Shown piece after piece: positions 7,897-16,692 of a stretch of 64,000 nucleotides of DNA. The DNA lies in assembly GCF_014636095.1 (NCBI RefSeq), contig NZ_BMDV01000003.1, forward strand, positions 310,001 through 374,000, given 5' to 3'. The stretch comes from Acinetobacter modestus (GTDB taxonomy: Bacteria > Pseudomonadota > Gammaproteobacteria > Pseudomonadales > Moraxellaceae). The notes below the pieces were generated by a model, which worked only from the letters and a program-made list of their open reading frames with translations, was not told the DNA's origin and ran no database searches. The position numbers and the translations under genes were made by a program. Within the stretch, counting starts at the first letter, position 1. The number at the start of each line of letters is the position of its first letter.

Positions 7897-8520
7897 TTAT
7901 AACTTTTGCACGCGAGCCAATAGCATTTTTTGTGCAATCGCAGGAATACCATCTGCATCAAAATATTCTTTTTCAAGAAATTTAAATTTAGCTTGTGCAA
8001 GGTGTCGTTCAATATCGCGATTGAGATGGCATCCATCTCCAATCCTTTTTTGTATCGGAGTGAGTAGGGTCTGTAAGGATTGTAATTTGATCGAATCAGG
8101 ATGTTTCACATGTTCAATTAAATGAAAGGTGCCTGTAGGTTTCAACACTCGATAAATTTCTGCTAAGGCGACATCAAGTTTTGGAATGCTACAGAGTGTC
8201 CATGTGGAAACAATATGATCTAAACTTGCATCGGCGAATGGAAGTTTCTCTGCGCTAGATTGTACATGCTTAATATAAAAAGGCGCATGCTGAACTCGTT
8301 CAACAGCAAGATGATAAATGTCTGGATTGGGTTCCAAAGCATAAAGTGAGTCAATATTGCCATAGAAAGGAATATTTAAACCTGTACCAAAACCTATTTC
8401 GAGGACTTCACCTTCGATAGGAACCAATAATTCACGACGCTTATCCATTAGACTTGCAGTCTGCATGACTTGGTTGAGTAAATGTGGGAAAACTCGACGT
8501 TGATAGAATTGATAAATCAT
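7897..8520 (-). CDS. Class I SAM-dependent methyltransferase (METTL7-like)
   Basis: A 207-residue Rossmann methyltransferase. Motif I is VLEIGFGTGLN, with an acidic residue after strand 2 (ALEPNPD), AEKLPFADASLDHIVSTWTLCS in the middle, and EIYRVLKPTGTFHLIEHV after it. The C-terminal part, with LTPIQKRIGDGCHLNRDI, resembles the substrate side of METTL7/TMT1-type thiol methyltransferases. The substrate cannot be read from sequence. It is convergent with the nuclease-like gene, only 14 bases apart, and appears to be transcribed alone. Confidence 0.85.
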   Translation of the reverse strand: MIYQFYQRRVFPHLLNQVMQTASLMDKRRELLVPIEGEVLEIGFGTGLNIPFYGNIDSLYALEPNPDIYHLAVERVQHAPFYIKHVQSSAEKLPFADASLDHIVSTWTLCSIPKLDVALAEIYRVLKPTGTFHLIEHVKHPDSIKLQSLQTLLTPIQKRIGDGCHLNRDIERHLAQAKFKFLEKEYFDADGIPAIAQKMLLARVQKL

Positions 8521-8689
8521 AGAGATCCATTCGTTGATTCAGATTAGAGAAATCAGTAACAAAGCCACAAAAATATGACTAAAGTAAGTTTGATTGTTAC
8601 TAAAAAAAGTAATTTTTTTCATCATCTAAGCATACTATGAAGAGATACGCTTTTCTAAGAATTTAGTTAGATTTTGAGGGTGATGAGCC

Positions 8690-9253
8690 ATGAAAAAACG
8701 TCTATGGATGAGTTTAGGCATGGTGGTTATGCTTGGGCAGGCACATGCATCGACCAGCGGAATAGAATATAACATTGCCAATGGTTTATCGCCGATCGCA
8801 AAGGATCAGTCTATTTCGGTGTTACAGCCTTTTTATGGCAACTTCCGTATTCTTGGTTCTAAAATGTACCAAGATGACGAACAAGCAAAATTTTCTCCGA
8901 TTGATTATGCCGTGAGTTGGGGTTTGTTTGCCAAGCCCGAGATTGCACGTAAAATCTCAGTAAATCAATATGACCGCTATTTGAATTGGAAAATAGATAA
9001 GCTACCTGTTCCTGCAAATCAAGCCATGCAAATGGTTTCCAATATGCATATTATTCCCGCAAATCCTGAAATTGCCCAGCAAATCAAACAAGTGAAGCGT
9101 GGGGATTTGGTGCAGTTGAAAGGTGAGTTGGTTGAAATTCGGGATAAAGATTTGGTTTGGCGATCTTCTCTAACACCTACGGATACAGGTGATGGAGCAT
9201 GTGAGTTATTCCGTGTTAATTCAATTCAGTGGATAGAAAAACAAAAAATCTAA
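8690..9253 (+). CDS. Exported conserved protein, unknown function
   Basis: A 187-residue protein with a Sec signal peptide (MKKRLWMSLGMVVMLGQAHA, cleavage after about residue 20). The mature part carries DYAVSWGLFA, SNMHIIPANPEIAQQIKQVKRGDLVQLKGELVEI and WRSSLTPTDTGDGACELFRV. This block looks conserved among periplasmic or membrane proteins of unknown role in Proteobacteria, but I cannot name the family with certainty. A single mature cysteine lies in the GDGACE motif. The gene ends at a compact hairpin terminator and seems monocistronic. Confidence 0.7.
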   Translation: MKKRLWMSLGMVVMLGQAHASTSGIEYNIANGLSPIAKDQSISVLQPFYGNFRILGSKMYQDDEQAKFSPIDYAVSWGLFAKPEIARKISVNQYDRYLNWKIDKLPVPANQAMQMVSNMHIIPANPEIAQQIKQVKRGDLVQLKGELVEIRDKDLVWRSSLTPTDTGDGACELFRVNSIQWIEKQKI

Positions 9254-9269
9254 TCTTGTTGAAATAAGA

Positions 9270-9287
9270 GAGGGTCGTATGACCCTC
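9270..9287. terminator. Hairpin terminator
   Basis: GAGGGTC-GTAT-GACCCTC forms a perfect 7-bp stem followed by an A/T-rich run, between the convergent genes ending at 9253 and 9299. Confidence 0.7.
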
Positions 9288-9298
9288 AATGTTTTATA

Positions 9299-9874
9299 TC
9301 ACTCACTAGCCTTTTTAATTTCTGTTGGTTGGGAACTTTTCCAATGGTGTAGTTGGCTTTGCGCATGTAGATATTCATTTAAATGATCAACTTGTTTAGC
9401 CGTATCAGTATTTTCTGTGGTACTCGTTAAGGTGCTTTGCTCGAGTACTTTGGCTTGATTATCCCAGTATTCATATAAAAGTCCTTGAATATATCGACCT
9501 TGTTCTGTTTTAAGTTCTAACTCTTTCAGCATATTCAGTGCCGATTGAACATTATCTTTTTGGCGTTGCTGTTCAAACGCTGGAGTGAGCGTATTGGCTT
9601 CTTTCATCTTCGCCAGCTCTATTTCCATGCTGTCGCTCATTTCGGTAAAACGACGGTCATAGTCATCTAGAATCGCAATATCATGCGCATCGTCAGCTGT
9701 TGTAGGGAACTGTTTAATAGGGATTTGTTTAAGCTGACCAATCGCATCATTAGAATTTTGAGTTTGCTGTTCTTGTGGAGAGGGGGCTTTGGGGTCTTTG
9801 TTACAAGCACTCAGTAATAGTGTAGAGCTGATCAGGCAACTGAGTGCAATCGTGGTTTTAAATTTAAAGGTCAT
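9299..9874 (-). CDS. Lipoprotein, unknown function
   Basis: A 191-residue lipoprotein with a strong signal and lipobox (LLLSA-C, Cys24). The mature part is polar, rich in Gln, Asp and Glu, and predicted mainly helical (LDDYDRRFTEMSDSMEIELAKMKEAN). No domain recognised. The start lies about 20 bases downstream of the methyltransferase stop at 9894, so the two may form an operon. Probably anchored in the envelope. Confidence 0.65.
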   Translation of the reverse strand: MTFKFKTTIALSCLISSTLLLSACNKDPKAPSPQEQQTQNSNDAIGQLKQIPIKQFPTTADDAHDIAILDDYDRRFTEMSDSMEIELAKMKEANTLTPAFEQQRQKDNVQSALNMLKELELKTEQGRYIQGLLYEYWDNQAKVLEQSTLTSTTENTDTAKQVDHLNEYLHAQSQLHHWKSSQPTEIKKASE

Positions 9875-9893
9875 AGAAACACCTGATTTATTG

Positions 9894-10673
9894 TTACTTT
9901 GCTATTTTTTGGAAATGGTAGGCAAAGGTTGTATAAGGAAAATCAATCTGATCTTGAGCAGTTCGCCCTGTAAAATCAAATACAATTTGTTCAAATCTTG
10001 CTTTTAATTGCTGTTGTTGATGTTCTGGCATTGCTGCAATAAAACTCGTGGAAAGTAATCGTTTGCTCACCACTTGTTCTACCGTACCTGTATGTTGAAG
10101 TTGAAAGGTCTGAAGACCGTTGAATTGAAAGAGCTGTTGTTGCTCAAAAACCTGTTTCCATTTCTCACTATGATAACGTGGTGTATCTGCTTCAAATGGG
10201 GCGATTTCATCGGCCAACGCTTTGACCCAGTCAACAGTAATATCACGTTGATTCCAAACTAGCCCAAGATGCCCCGCAGGAATTAATACCCGATACATTT
10301 CCTTGAGCGTTTCGATATTTGAGAACCAGTGGAAAGATTGGGCACAAATAATGGCGTTAATGGATTCATCCTTCACCAGAAGTTGATCGCTTGAAGTCTG
10401 TAGACATTCGACTGTGCTATAGCTTTGCTGCAGTTGTTCTCGCATCGCTGTCACAGGTTCAACGGCAATTACTTTTGCCTGTGTCTGAAGCAGGAAAGGT
10501 AAGAATTTGCCAGTCCCTGAACCGAGGTCAATAACAGTGGAATTTTCACCGACTTTGAGCTGATCTTGCAGCCAAACGAGGATTTCTGGTGGGTAACTGG
10601 GACGAACTTGCTGATACAGTTCAGCCCCTAAACTAAAGCCTTTTTGAGCGGAAGGATGTAAAGATTGTGTCAT
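9894..10673 (-). CDS. Class I SAM-dependent methyltransferase
   Basis: A 259-residue methyltransferase. The N-terminus (KGFSLGAELYQQVRPSYPPEI) is typical of the Methyltransf_11-type small-molecule enzymes. Motif I is VIDLGSGTGKFLPFLL, then AVEPVTAMREQL, and NAIICAQSFHWFSNIETLKEMYRVLIPAGHLGLVWNQRD. The HWF motif is shared with eukaryotic trans-aconitate/Crg1-like methyltransferases. The substrate is unknown. It is followed after 19 bases by a lipoprotein gene on the same strand. Confidence 0.85.
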   Translation of the reverse strand: MTQSLHPSAQKGFSLGAELYQQVRPSYPPEILVWLQDQLKVGENSTVIDLGSGTGKFLPFLLQTQAKVIAVEPVTAMREQLQQSYSTVECLQTSSDQLLVKDESINAIICAQSFHWFSNIETLKEMYRVLIPAGHLGLVWNQRDITVDWVKALADEIAPFEADTPRYHSEKWKQVFEQQQLFQFNGLQTFQLQHTGTVEQVVSKRLLSTSFIAAMPEHQQQQLKARFEQIVFDFTGRTAQDQIDFPYTTFAYHFQKIAK

Positions 10674-10794
10674 TTTTTGCGCTTTTTAATCTGTCTTATC
10701 TCTATAAAATAAGATACTCCGCAAATAGGGTTTGGCAAAGACATCATTTGATGGCTTTTTGCGACAAGCCTAGGATTAATTTTTCAGTGTGAGC

Positions 10795-12069
10795 ATGGAT
10801 AAGCAAATAATATTTGAAGATGAACATATTCGCGTTATTTTTTTAAAAGGTTCAAGTGACACTTTGGTGGTTTCGTTTGGCGATTTAATTAGTCGTGCCA
10901 AAGGAATGTCAATTAATGCTGAAAAATCACTCATAAAATATCAATACAATGTCATCGGTATTATGCCGAAGCAAAAATCTTGGTTTCCTAAAAGCAGCAT
11001 GCTTGAGATGCAGCGACAGATTCATCCGATCTTAGAACAGTTTGAGCAGATTGTGGGTTACGGTGGATCAATGGGAGGCTATGCTGCGATTAAATATTCT
11101 AATTTATTGAATATGCATAAAATCGTTGCTTTTGTACCACAATATTCGATAGACCCTGACGTGGTTCATGATCGCCGTTATGCAGAATTTTTTGACGCAT
11201 CTATTCATCAAAATATGCAGATTCAGGCGGATGAAGTGGATTCATCTCGTGAATACATTATTGTCTATGATCCATACTATGCAGAAGATAAAGAACATTT
11301 CTTAAAAATACAGCCCTTATTACCAAAGATGCATGTGATTCATTTGCCTTTTACAGGACATGAAGCACTCTCGGTTTTGGCAAGTTCACAATTACTCAAT
11401 GATTTTGTTGAGCAACCTTTTGAGATTACTTATTTTTATAAGCGTGTTCGAGAGGTTAAAAAGCAAAGTAAGTTCTACTATCGGCATGTATTGGATGCGT
11501 TATTAACCAGGCATCATCAGGCTTTATTGCGAATCTTACAAAATAACGATTTTGAATTAGATGAGCGTTATTTTGATGCTGTTCTTAAGCAAAAATTGGT
11601 TCAACAATTATTTAATCTACAACAGGGTACTGAGCAAAATTTACGGAAGTTAGGTATTCATCCGCATTTTATGCAACAGATGGACAGCTCAGTGCCAACC
11701 ATTTGCACGATTCAAAATACATTGTTAGTTTTTAATTTAGTCAGCTTAAAGCTAGAAGCTTATAACGCTGAAGCAATTAAGGCGAATCAACAATATCTGC
11801 TGCCATTGAAAGCCAGTGCGAATGCCGTTGTTGAACTTGAGTTAAATGCAGAATCTTATGTTTTGACGATGAATGATCGTGGGATTCATAAGTTAGTTAA
11901 AGTCGGTGAAGCTTTGGCTTTGGATCAGTCTTTATTGATTTTTAAACGTTATCCTGAATTTTATCAACTCAGTTATAAAAACTTAACCTTGAGTTGTGAT
12001 GATCATGGGCAGGGACATTTTATTGAAGATCATGCGGATGAGCAGACCAAACTACAATTGATAGATTAA
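10795..12069 (+). CDS. Alpha/beta hydrolase-fold protein
   Basis: About 424 residues from the ATG at 10795; a GTG at 10789 is the alternative start. The N-terminal half reads as an alpha/beta hydrolase. The nucleophile elbow is GYGGSMGGYAA (Ser92), a candidate acid is in IIVYDPYYAED (Asp159) and a candidate catalytic His in PFTGHEAL (His189). The C-terminal half (about 210-424) is an unrecognised region ending in beta-rich sequence. The GGSMGGYAA elbow is seen in hydrolase domains associated with polysaccharide and surface proteins, so an esterase role is plausible but unproven. No signal peptide. The gene ends at a perfect palindromic terminator. Confidence 0.7.
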   Translation: MDKQIIFEDEHIRVIFLKGSSDTLVVSFGDLISRAKGMSINAEKSLIKYQYNVIGIMPKQKSWFPKSSMLEMQRQIHPILEQFEQIVGYGGSMGGYAAIKYSNLLNMHKIVAFVPQYSIDPDVVHDRRYAEFFDASIHQNMQIQADEVDSSREYIIVYDPYYAEDKEHFLKIQPLLPKMHVIHLPFTGHEALSVLASSQLLNDFVEQPFEITYFYKRVREVKKQSKFYYRHVLDALLTRHHQALLRILQNNDFELDERYFDAVLKQKLVQQLFNLQQGTEQNLRKLGIHPHFMQQMDSSVPTICTIQNTLLVFNLVSLKLEAYNAEAIKANQQYLLPLKASANAVVELELNAESYVLTMNDRGIHKLVKVGEALALDQSLLIFKRYPEFYQLSYKNLTLSCDDHGQGHFIEDHADEQTKLQLID

Positions 12070-12080
12070 ATCACATAATC

Positions 12081-12110
12081 AAAAGCCCTTTGCTTAAGCA
12101 AAGGGCTTTT
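12081..12110. terminator. Perfect palindromic bidirectional terminator
   Basis: A 30-base perfect palindrome with arms AAAAGCCCTTTGCTT and AAGCAAAGGGCTTTT. It separates the convergent hydrolase and LEA-like genes and supplies A/T runs on both sides. Confidence 0.9.
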
Positions 12111-12127
12111 GACGATGGGTTAGAAAA

Positions 12128-12715
12128 TTAGTTTGTACCCACTTTTGCATTGGTATTTACGTTCGCATTTACACCTAATACTTTCACACCAACATTGGCA
12201 CCTGTTTGTAGATTTTTTCGATCTGCATTTAAGCCTGTTTTTGCATTTACAGATGAAGTTTTAGCATTCAGTTGTGTATTTAAATTCGTTTCCGCATTTA
12301 AATTTAATGCTTTAGATTTAGTTTGCTTTTCTTCAATTCGTTTTTTGATGTTGGCCTTTTGGTCAGCAGTAAATCTCTTACCATCATTTGCTTTGTCTAC
12401 GGTGTAATCACGCGTATTTTTGACAGCCTCACCTGTTTTATTAATAACTTGTGAACTCACATTGGTTGCGACATCAACCGTTTTTTGAGTGGCATTTATA
12501 CCTGTATCTACAGCAGCATGACCGACATGTTGAGCTGCATGACCAACGCCTTGTGCTGTATTTTTAACTGCACCAGTAACGCCTTTGATCAAGCCACCTG
12601 ATTCGACATTCACTTGTGCAGAACCATTGGCATTTACACCAACGTTTTGCGCAAAAATAGATGCAGAAGCAAGTAGAGTTGTTGTGACGATAGCTGTTTT
12701 GATCATTTTTTTCAT
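12128..12715 (-). CDS. Secreted LEA-like/hydrophilin protein
   Basis: A 195-residue protein with a signal peptide (MKKMIKTAIVTTTLLASASIFA, cut near 22). Residues about 45-110 are amphipathic repeats of the kind seen in group-3 LEA proteins (TAQGVGHAAQHVGHAAVDTG, KTGEAVKNTRDYTVDKA). The C-terminal half is an Asn-rich imperfect repeat (NLNAETNLNTQLNAK, GVNANVNTNAKVG). The composition predicts disorder. LEA-like and hydrophilin proteins protect cells during drying, and Acinetobacter uses such proteins in desiccation tolerance, but this specific protein is not proven to be one. A coat or adhesin-like role is the alternative. Confidence 0.6.
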   Translation of the reverse strand: MKKMIKTAIVTTTLLASASIFAQNVGVNANGSAQVNVESGGLIKGVTGAVKNTAQGVGHAAQHVGHAAVDTGINATQKTVDVATNVSSQVINKTGEAVKNTRDYTVDKANDGKRFTADQKANIKKRIEEKQTKSKALNLNAETNLNTQLNAKTSSVNAKTGLNADRKNLQTGANVGVKVLGVNANVNTNAKVGTN

Positions 12716-13029
12716 TGCGATTTCCTTAGCGGTGTACCGTATTGGGGTACTTCATCAACGCAAATGCATCATAGCGAGCAAAAGAAAGAAAGCGATGGAT
12801 TTCAGCAAAACTTTACAAGCACATTACAGCTTAAAAACACTGTAGCTAGAAATTGTGGAGATTTAAATTTTTATAATTAAATGAAAAATAAAGTAAAAAA
12901 GTTATGTTATTCAAATAACTCATCTCAATATAATTGAAAGAAAAGGTGAAAAGCATATTTTATCAACTTTCATATTGATCTGAATAAAGAAAATTGAATG
13001 ATCAAATTTACGCTGCTTCAAACGTTATT
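12716..13029. other. A/T-rich intergenic region
   Basis: This 314-base gap lies upstream of the LEA-like gene and downstream of the tautomerase gene. It must hold the LEA-like gene promoter. The stretch 12850-13010 is extremely A/T-rich without a convincing open reading frame or stem-loop. A 38-codon frame at 12762 has no support. Confidence 0.5.
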
Positions 13030-13419
13030 TTAAATCTCTACTTTAAAACCTAGATCAACTTCTGAAGCAGGAATCCCTCCGCGAATTCCCCAGTTCTCTA
13101 AGGCTTGTTCTTGAAGCAAAATAAAAATGTCATCTTTAGGAATACCTAGCTCAGTTAAATTTTTAACTAAGGTTTGATAGAGCTTTTTTTTCGTTTCAAG
13201 GCTGCGGCCGTAAAACATGCAAATTTCAATTAAAGTATATTTTTCAGATTTGTTCGGTGGTATCCAAAAGTGTTCAGGGCGATGCTCAATATAACGAATT
13301 TGTCGATCATGCTCAGGGATTTGTAAAACTTCCCGTTGTGCTTGTATAACAGCATGCATCAGCGCTTGAACGGTTTCAGGGGCATGTGAATAACACACCT
13401 CGATTTTTGATAATGGCAT
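13030..13419 (-). CDS. Tautomerase family protein (Tautomerase_2 type)
   Basis: A 129-residue protein that starts MPLSKIEVCY; removal of Met exposes the N-terminal proline that acts as the catalytic base in the 4-oxalocrotonate tautomerase superfamily. The length (about twice the 62-residue single-domain form) and the segments YTLIEICMFYGRSLETKKKLYQTLVKNL and PKDDIFILLQE fit the longer Tautomerase_2 branch. The substrate is unknown. The ending with ENWGIRGGIPASEVDLGFKV is typical of these proteins. It appears monocistronic and cytoplasmic. Confidence 0.85.
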   Translation of the reverse strand: MPLSKIEVCYSHAPETVQALMHAVIQAQREVLQIPEHDRQIRYIEHRPEHFWIPPNKSEKYTLIEICMFYGRSLETKKKLYQTLVKNLTELGIPKDDIFILLQEQALENWGIRGGIPASEVDLGFKVEI

Positions 13420-13518
13420 GGTAAATTGCTCTTTTTATTTATTTCTTGCTTTGTTCCAGTTGATAATTCTACAACAACATATTAAGCAGAGAGGGAAATT
13501 TTTATTTCCCCTATATCG

Positions 13519-13977
13519 TTATATTGAATGACATTGAGCTAAAGCTGTTTGACTGAAATGGCTTTTGAGCTTCTCAAAATTATGTTTTGTTTCATCGCTA
13601 TGAATATCGAAAACAGTGACAGTCCGTGTTTTCTGATCCAGTTTATGCTTTTGTGTCGCCACATCAATCGCACCCTTTAAATCATATTGATAGGTTTCAG
13701 AAACAGCACGACTGAGTTGATTTGCTTTGAAATGCCAAGTTTCTGTACTTTCACCACCATCAAAATAGCCTGTAAATTGGATCAGACAACCATTGTTAGA
13801 GCGGCTCAATGTTGCCAAATTGGTTTTGGTATTGGGAAGAGCTTCAATATTTTGGATTTGTTCTAACTGTTGTATGGGAGAGGTTGATGCTGTCGGTAAA
13901 TAAGAACACGCAGTGAAACTGATTAAGCTGAGTAATGGTAGTACCATCATTTTGAATGAGCGGTGCATCATTTGCAA
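13519..13977 (-). CDS. Small lipoprotein, unknown function
   Basis: A 152-residue lipoprotein with lipobox SFTA-C (Cys24). The mature part has a segment CLIQFTGYFDGGESTETWHF, a later RTVTVFDIHSDETKHNFEKLKSHF, and two cysteines that could pair (one in NNGC, one in AQC near the end). No domain recognised. It stands alone between the tautomerase and the divergent flavin monooxygenase. Probably genus-restricted. Confidence 0.65.
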   Translation of the reverse strand: MQMMHRSFKMMVLPLLSLISFTACSYLPTASTSPIQQLEQIQNIEALPNTKTNLATLSRSNNGCLIQFTGYFDGGESTETWHFKANQLSRAVSETYQYDLKGAIDVATQKHKLDQKTRTVTVFDIHSDETKHNFEKLKSHFSQTALAQCHSI

Positions 13978-14205
13978 AATTCCAATCCTATGAATTTATG
14001 CCATTTAGTGTGTAGAGAAATATGAAGAAGTTCAATCTGTGTTTTGAGACAACACTGTAAAGTTTAGCTAAATCTTTCGCCTAAAATCTTCAGCAGACCA
14101 CTTTAACAATTTGTGTCAAAAATGACCTAATAAAAGGCCTATCTTGATAATGACCCTCTCAGTTGTTTATGCGATGTTGTTCACGGAATTAAAATAAGGA
14201 AATAC

Positions 14206-15708
14206 GTGGTTATGGGTACGAAATCGAAGACTGTGCCATTTTATCGAGTGATTGTGATTGGTGGTGGTTTTGCTGGTCTAGGCGCAGCCATTAAATTAAA
14301 ACAAGCAGGTATCCAAGATTTTATTTTGTTGGAAAAAGCCGATGAGTTAGGCGGGGTATGGCGTGAAAATACCTATCCGGGCTGTGCTTGTGATGTTCCA
14401 TCTGCACTATATTCGTATTCTTTTGAACCCAATCCTGCATGGAGTCGTGTATTTGCAGGGCAAGCTGAAATCAAACAATATCTGCAAAATACAGCACAAA
14501 AATACCAAGTTTTACCGCATGTGCATTTCCAACATGAAGCGCTATCAGCAAGTTGGTCTGATGCAAAACAGTGCTGGATTATTAAAACCAATCAAGGTGA
14601 ATTACATTCACAATTTGCGATTATGGCATGTGGACCAATGCATGAACCTGTGATTCCGAATGTAAAAGGTCTCAAAGATTTTGAAGGTGAGATTTTCCAT
14701 TCATCTCATTGGCGACATGATGTGGATTTAACAGGTAAACGTGTTGCAGTCATTGGTACAGGTGCTTCAGCAATTCAGTTTGTGCCGCAGATCCAGCCGT
14801 TGGTAAAACAACTCACTGTATTTCAACGTACACCGCATTGGGTATTACCAAAATCTGATATGTCACTGCCAAGTGCCATTCAAACTTTATTTAAATATGT
14901 CCCTGTCACTCAGTTAGTGATGCGTGGTTCAGTCTATGGCATCTTTGAAACCTTAAATGGTGGTTTACAAAGTAATGCTGCGATGCGACAAGTACAGCGT
15001 ATTGCTGAATTTCATATTAAACAGGGCATCAAAGACCCTGAGTTACGCGCTAAAGTGACGCCAAATTATGTGATCGGCTGTAAACGCATTTTGCAATCTA
15101 ATGAATGGTATTCAGCCTTAGCTCAAGATAATGTCAATGTTGTTGCAGGGGCATTGAGTGAAGTCAAAGGCAAGCAGTTGATTGCCAGTGATGGCTCAAC
15201 CTTTGAGGCTGATGTGATCATTCTTGGTACGGGTTTTGAAGTGGCTGAACCGCCAATTGCACAGCGTGTCTATAACCGTTATGGACAAAGCATGTCTGAT
15301 GTATGGCAGGGCAGTCCAGAAGGTTATATGGGAACCATGGTGGCAGATTGCCCGAATGGCTTTTTGATGTTTGGACCGAATATTGCGGTGAGTTCCTCAG
15401 CTTTCATCATTATTGAAGCACAGCTCACTTATATTATAGATGCGTTAAAACAAGCGATTCAAAACAATATCAAAACTATAGAACCCGATCCTGTGCGTAT
15501 GGCTGATTTTAATCAACGCGTACAAAAAGCTTTGCAAACCACTGTCTGGAACAAGGGTGGTTGTCAGAGTTATTTTATTGATCGAAATGGGCGCAATAGT
15601 ACGGTCTGGCCGTGGACGACGTTTAAGATGCGTCAGCAACTCAGCCGTTTTAATTTAAATGAATATCTGATTGATCATCAGGTTAAGCTCGAAACTGAAA
15701 CAGCTTAA
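14206..15708 (+). CDS. Flavin-binding Baeyer-Villiger-type monooxygenase
   Basis: A 500-residue flavoprotein with two nucleotide-binding Rossmann motifs: FAD site VIGGGFAGLGAA (about 17-28) and NADPH site VAVIGTGASAIQ (about 180-191). Between them lies the Baeyer-Villiger fingerprint FxGxxxHxxxW (F159, G161, H165, W169). Such enzymes insert oxygen next to a carbonyl using NADPH and O2. Sequence alone does not give the substrate. A GTG at 14206 and an ATG at 14212 are both possible; an AAGGA site at 14196-14200 fits either. It is transcribed alone and ends at a strong hairpin. Confidence 0.88.
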   Translation: MVMGTKSKTVPFYRVIVIGGGFAGLGAAIKLKQAGIQDFILLEKADELGGVWRENTYPGCACDVPSALYSYSFEPNPAWSRVFAGQAEIKQYLQNTAQKYQVLPHVHFQHEALSASWSDAKQCWIIKTNQGELHSQFAIMACGPMHEPVIPNVKGLKDFEGEIFHSSHWRHDVDLTGKRVAVIGTGASAIQFVPQIQPLVKQLTVFQRTPHWVLPKSDMSLPSAIQTLFKYVPVTQLVMRGSVYGIFETLNGGLQSNAAMRQVQRIAEFHIKQGIKDPELRAKVTPNYVIGCKRILQSNEWYSALAQDNVNVVAGALSEVKGKQLIASDGSTFEADVIILGTGFEVAEPPIAQRVYNRYGQSMSDVWQGSPEGYMGTMVADCPNGFLMFGPNIAVSSSAFIIIEAQLTYIIDALKQAIQNNIKTIEPDPVRMADFNQRVQKALQTTVWNKGGCQSYFIDRNGRNSTVWPWTTFKMRQQLSRFNLNEYLIDHQVKLETETA

Positions 15709-15723
15709 ATCTCTATCATTAAT

Positions 15724-15758
15724 AAAAAAACCTCTAACTTTTGATTAGAGGTTTTTTT
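15724..15758. terminator. Bidirectional terminator
   Basis: Fourteen-base arms (15724-15737 and 15745-15758), with core CCTCTAA/TTAGAGG and A7/T7 flanks, around a 7-base loop. It serves the convergent monooxygenase and LEA-like genes. Confidence 0.9.
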
Positions 15759-15760
15759 AT

Positions 15761-16183
15761 TTAGTTCGATGATGGCTGACTAAGTTCAGCTCGTTCAATG
15801 GGAACATGTCCATCATTTGTACCCACTACAGCATCTTTGGTGTCTTGCCATTTTTTAGCAGTGTATTGTTTAGCTTTTTCAGTTTGGTCTTGAACGATTT
15901 CAGACTGTTCTTCAGTATATTTCTTGGTGTCTTGCCATTTTTCACTGATTTTTTGTGATGTATTTTCAGATGCACCTTGAATTGAGCCACCTAAGTTTTG
16001 TAGTCCTTTGCCTGTTTTATACAGCAATACACGACCGAGGCTAGGGTTGTCACCATAAGGAAGTGTTTTTTCAGCTGTTGCAGTGTTTGCATTCGCCGTA
16101 GTTGTATTTGTTTCTGCTGCCCAGAGAGAAGACGATGCGATCAGTGCAGTCGCTAAATATAGTGCAGGTACTTTTTTCAACAT
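15761..16183 (-). CDS. Secreted LEA-like amphipathic repeat protein
   Basis: A 140-residue protein with a signal peptide (cut after LWAAE, near residue 23) and an Asn/Thr/Ala-rich spacer. Then come tandem amphipathic units: KWQDTKKYTEEQSEIVQDQT and KAKQYTAKKWQDTKDAV. The KWQDTK unit occurs twice, about 28 residues apart. The pattern is much like group-3 LEA repeats. A protective or membrane-coating role in the periplasm is the best guess. It resembles the secreted protein at 12128-12715 in style but not in direct sequence. Monocistronic. Confidence 0.6.
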   Translation of the reverse strand: MLKKVPALYLATALIASSSLWAAETNTTTANANTATAEKTLPYGDNPSLGRVLLYKTGKGLQNLGGSIQGASENTSQKISEKWQDTKKYTEEQSEIVQDQTEKAKQYTAKKWQDTKDAVVGTNDGHVPIERAELSQPSSN

Positions 16184-16359
16184 CTTTTATCCTTTTGGCA
16201 ATAACGTTGCAATTCAAGTTTTATAGCTTATCGTCAAGTTCAAGAAAAGAGTGGAAGTGATATGAAATTGATACAGTTATGTTATGTATAAATAATGAGA
16301 TTTGATGCTCCTAAATAGTATCATAGAAAGAAATAATTAATCGTGGCTTAGCTGAAAAA

Positions 16360-16653
16360 ATGATTGTTGTAACTTTAACGTATAAAAAACCATTGAACGA
16401 GGTTGATTCTTTTCTAAATGAGCATGTTCGCTTTTTACAGGATAACTACGAGCAAAAGAAGTTTTTAGCATCTGGACGTCGTGAGAATAGAGTGGGCGGT
16501 GTAATTTTAATATTAGGTTCATCTATACAAGAAGCTAAAGAAATAATGAAAAATGACCCATTTTATATTCAGCAGATTGCAGATTATGATTTCTTATTGT
16601 TTGAGCCTTCAAAGTGTTTGGATGAGATTAAAGCACTTGTGTCAATGAATTAA
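16360..16653 (+). CDS. YciI family protein
   Basis: A 97-residue protein of the dimeric alpha-beta barrel YciI family: MIVVTLTYKKPL, conserved LNEHVRFLQ (family His), FLASGRRENRVGGVILI, and MKNDPFYIQQIADYDFLLFEP, which matches the DPF segment of the family. YciI proteins resemble muconolactone isomerase but have mostly unknown reactions. The start ATG lies in an AT-rich leader with no strong ribosome site. Monocistronic. Confidence 0.85.
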   Translation: MIVVTLTYKKPLNEVDSFLNEHVRFLQDNYEQKKFLASGRRENRVGGVILILGSSIQEAKEIMKNDPFYIQQIADYDFLLFEPSKCLDEIKALVSMN

Positions 16654-16659
16654 AGTAAA

Positions 16660-16692
16660 AAATAAAGAGATCTATTAAAGATCCCTTTATTT
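16660..16692. terminator. Hairpin terminator after the YciI gene
   Basis: AAATAAAGAGATC and GATCCCTTTATTT pair with one A-C mismatch around a 7-base loop TATTAAA. The arms end in A- and T-rich tails. Confidence 0.65.

Noticed and set aside
12762..12878. Short open frame of 38 codons upstream of the LEA-like gene
   Set aside because: No ribosome site, biased composition and no recognisable sequence.
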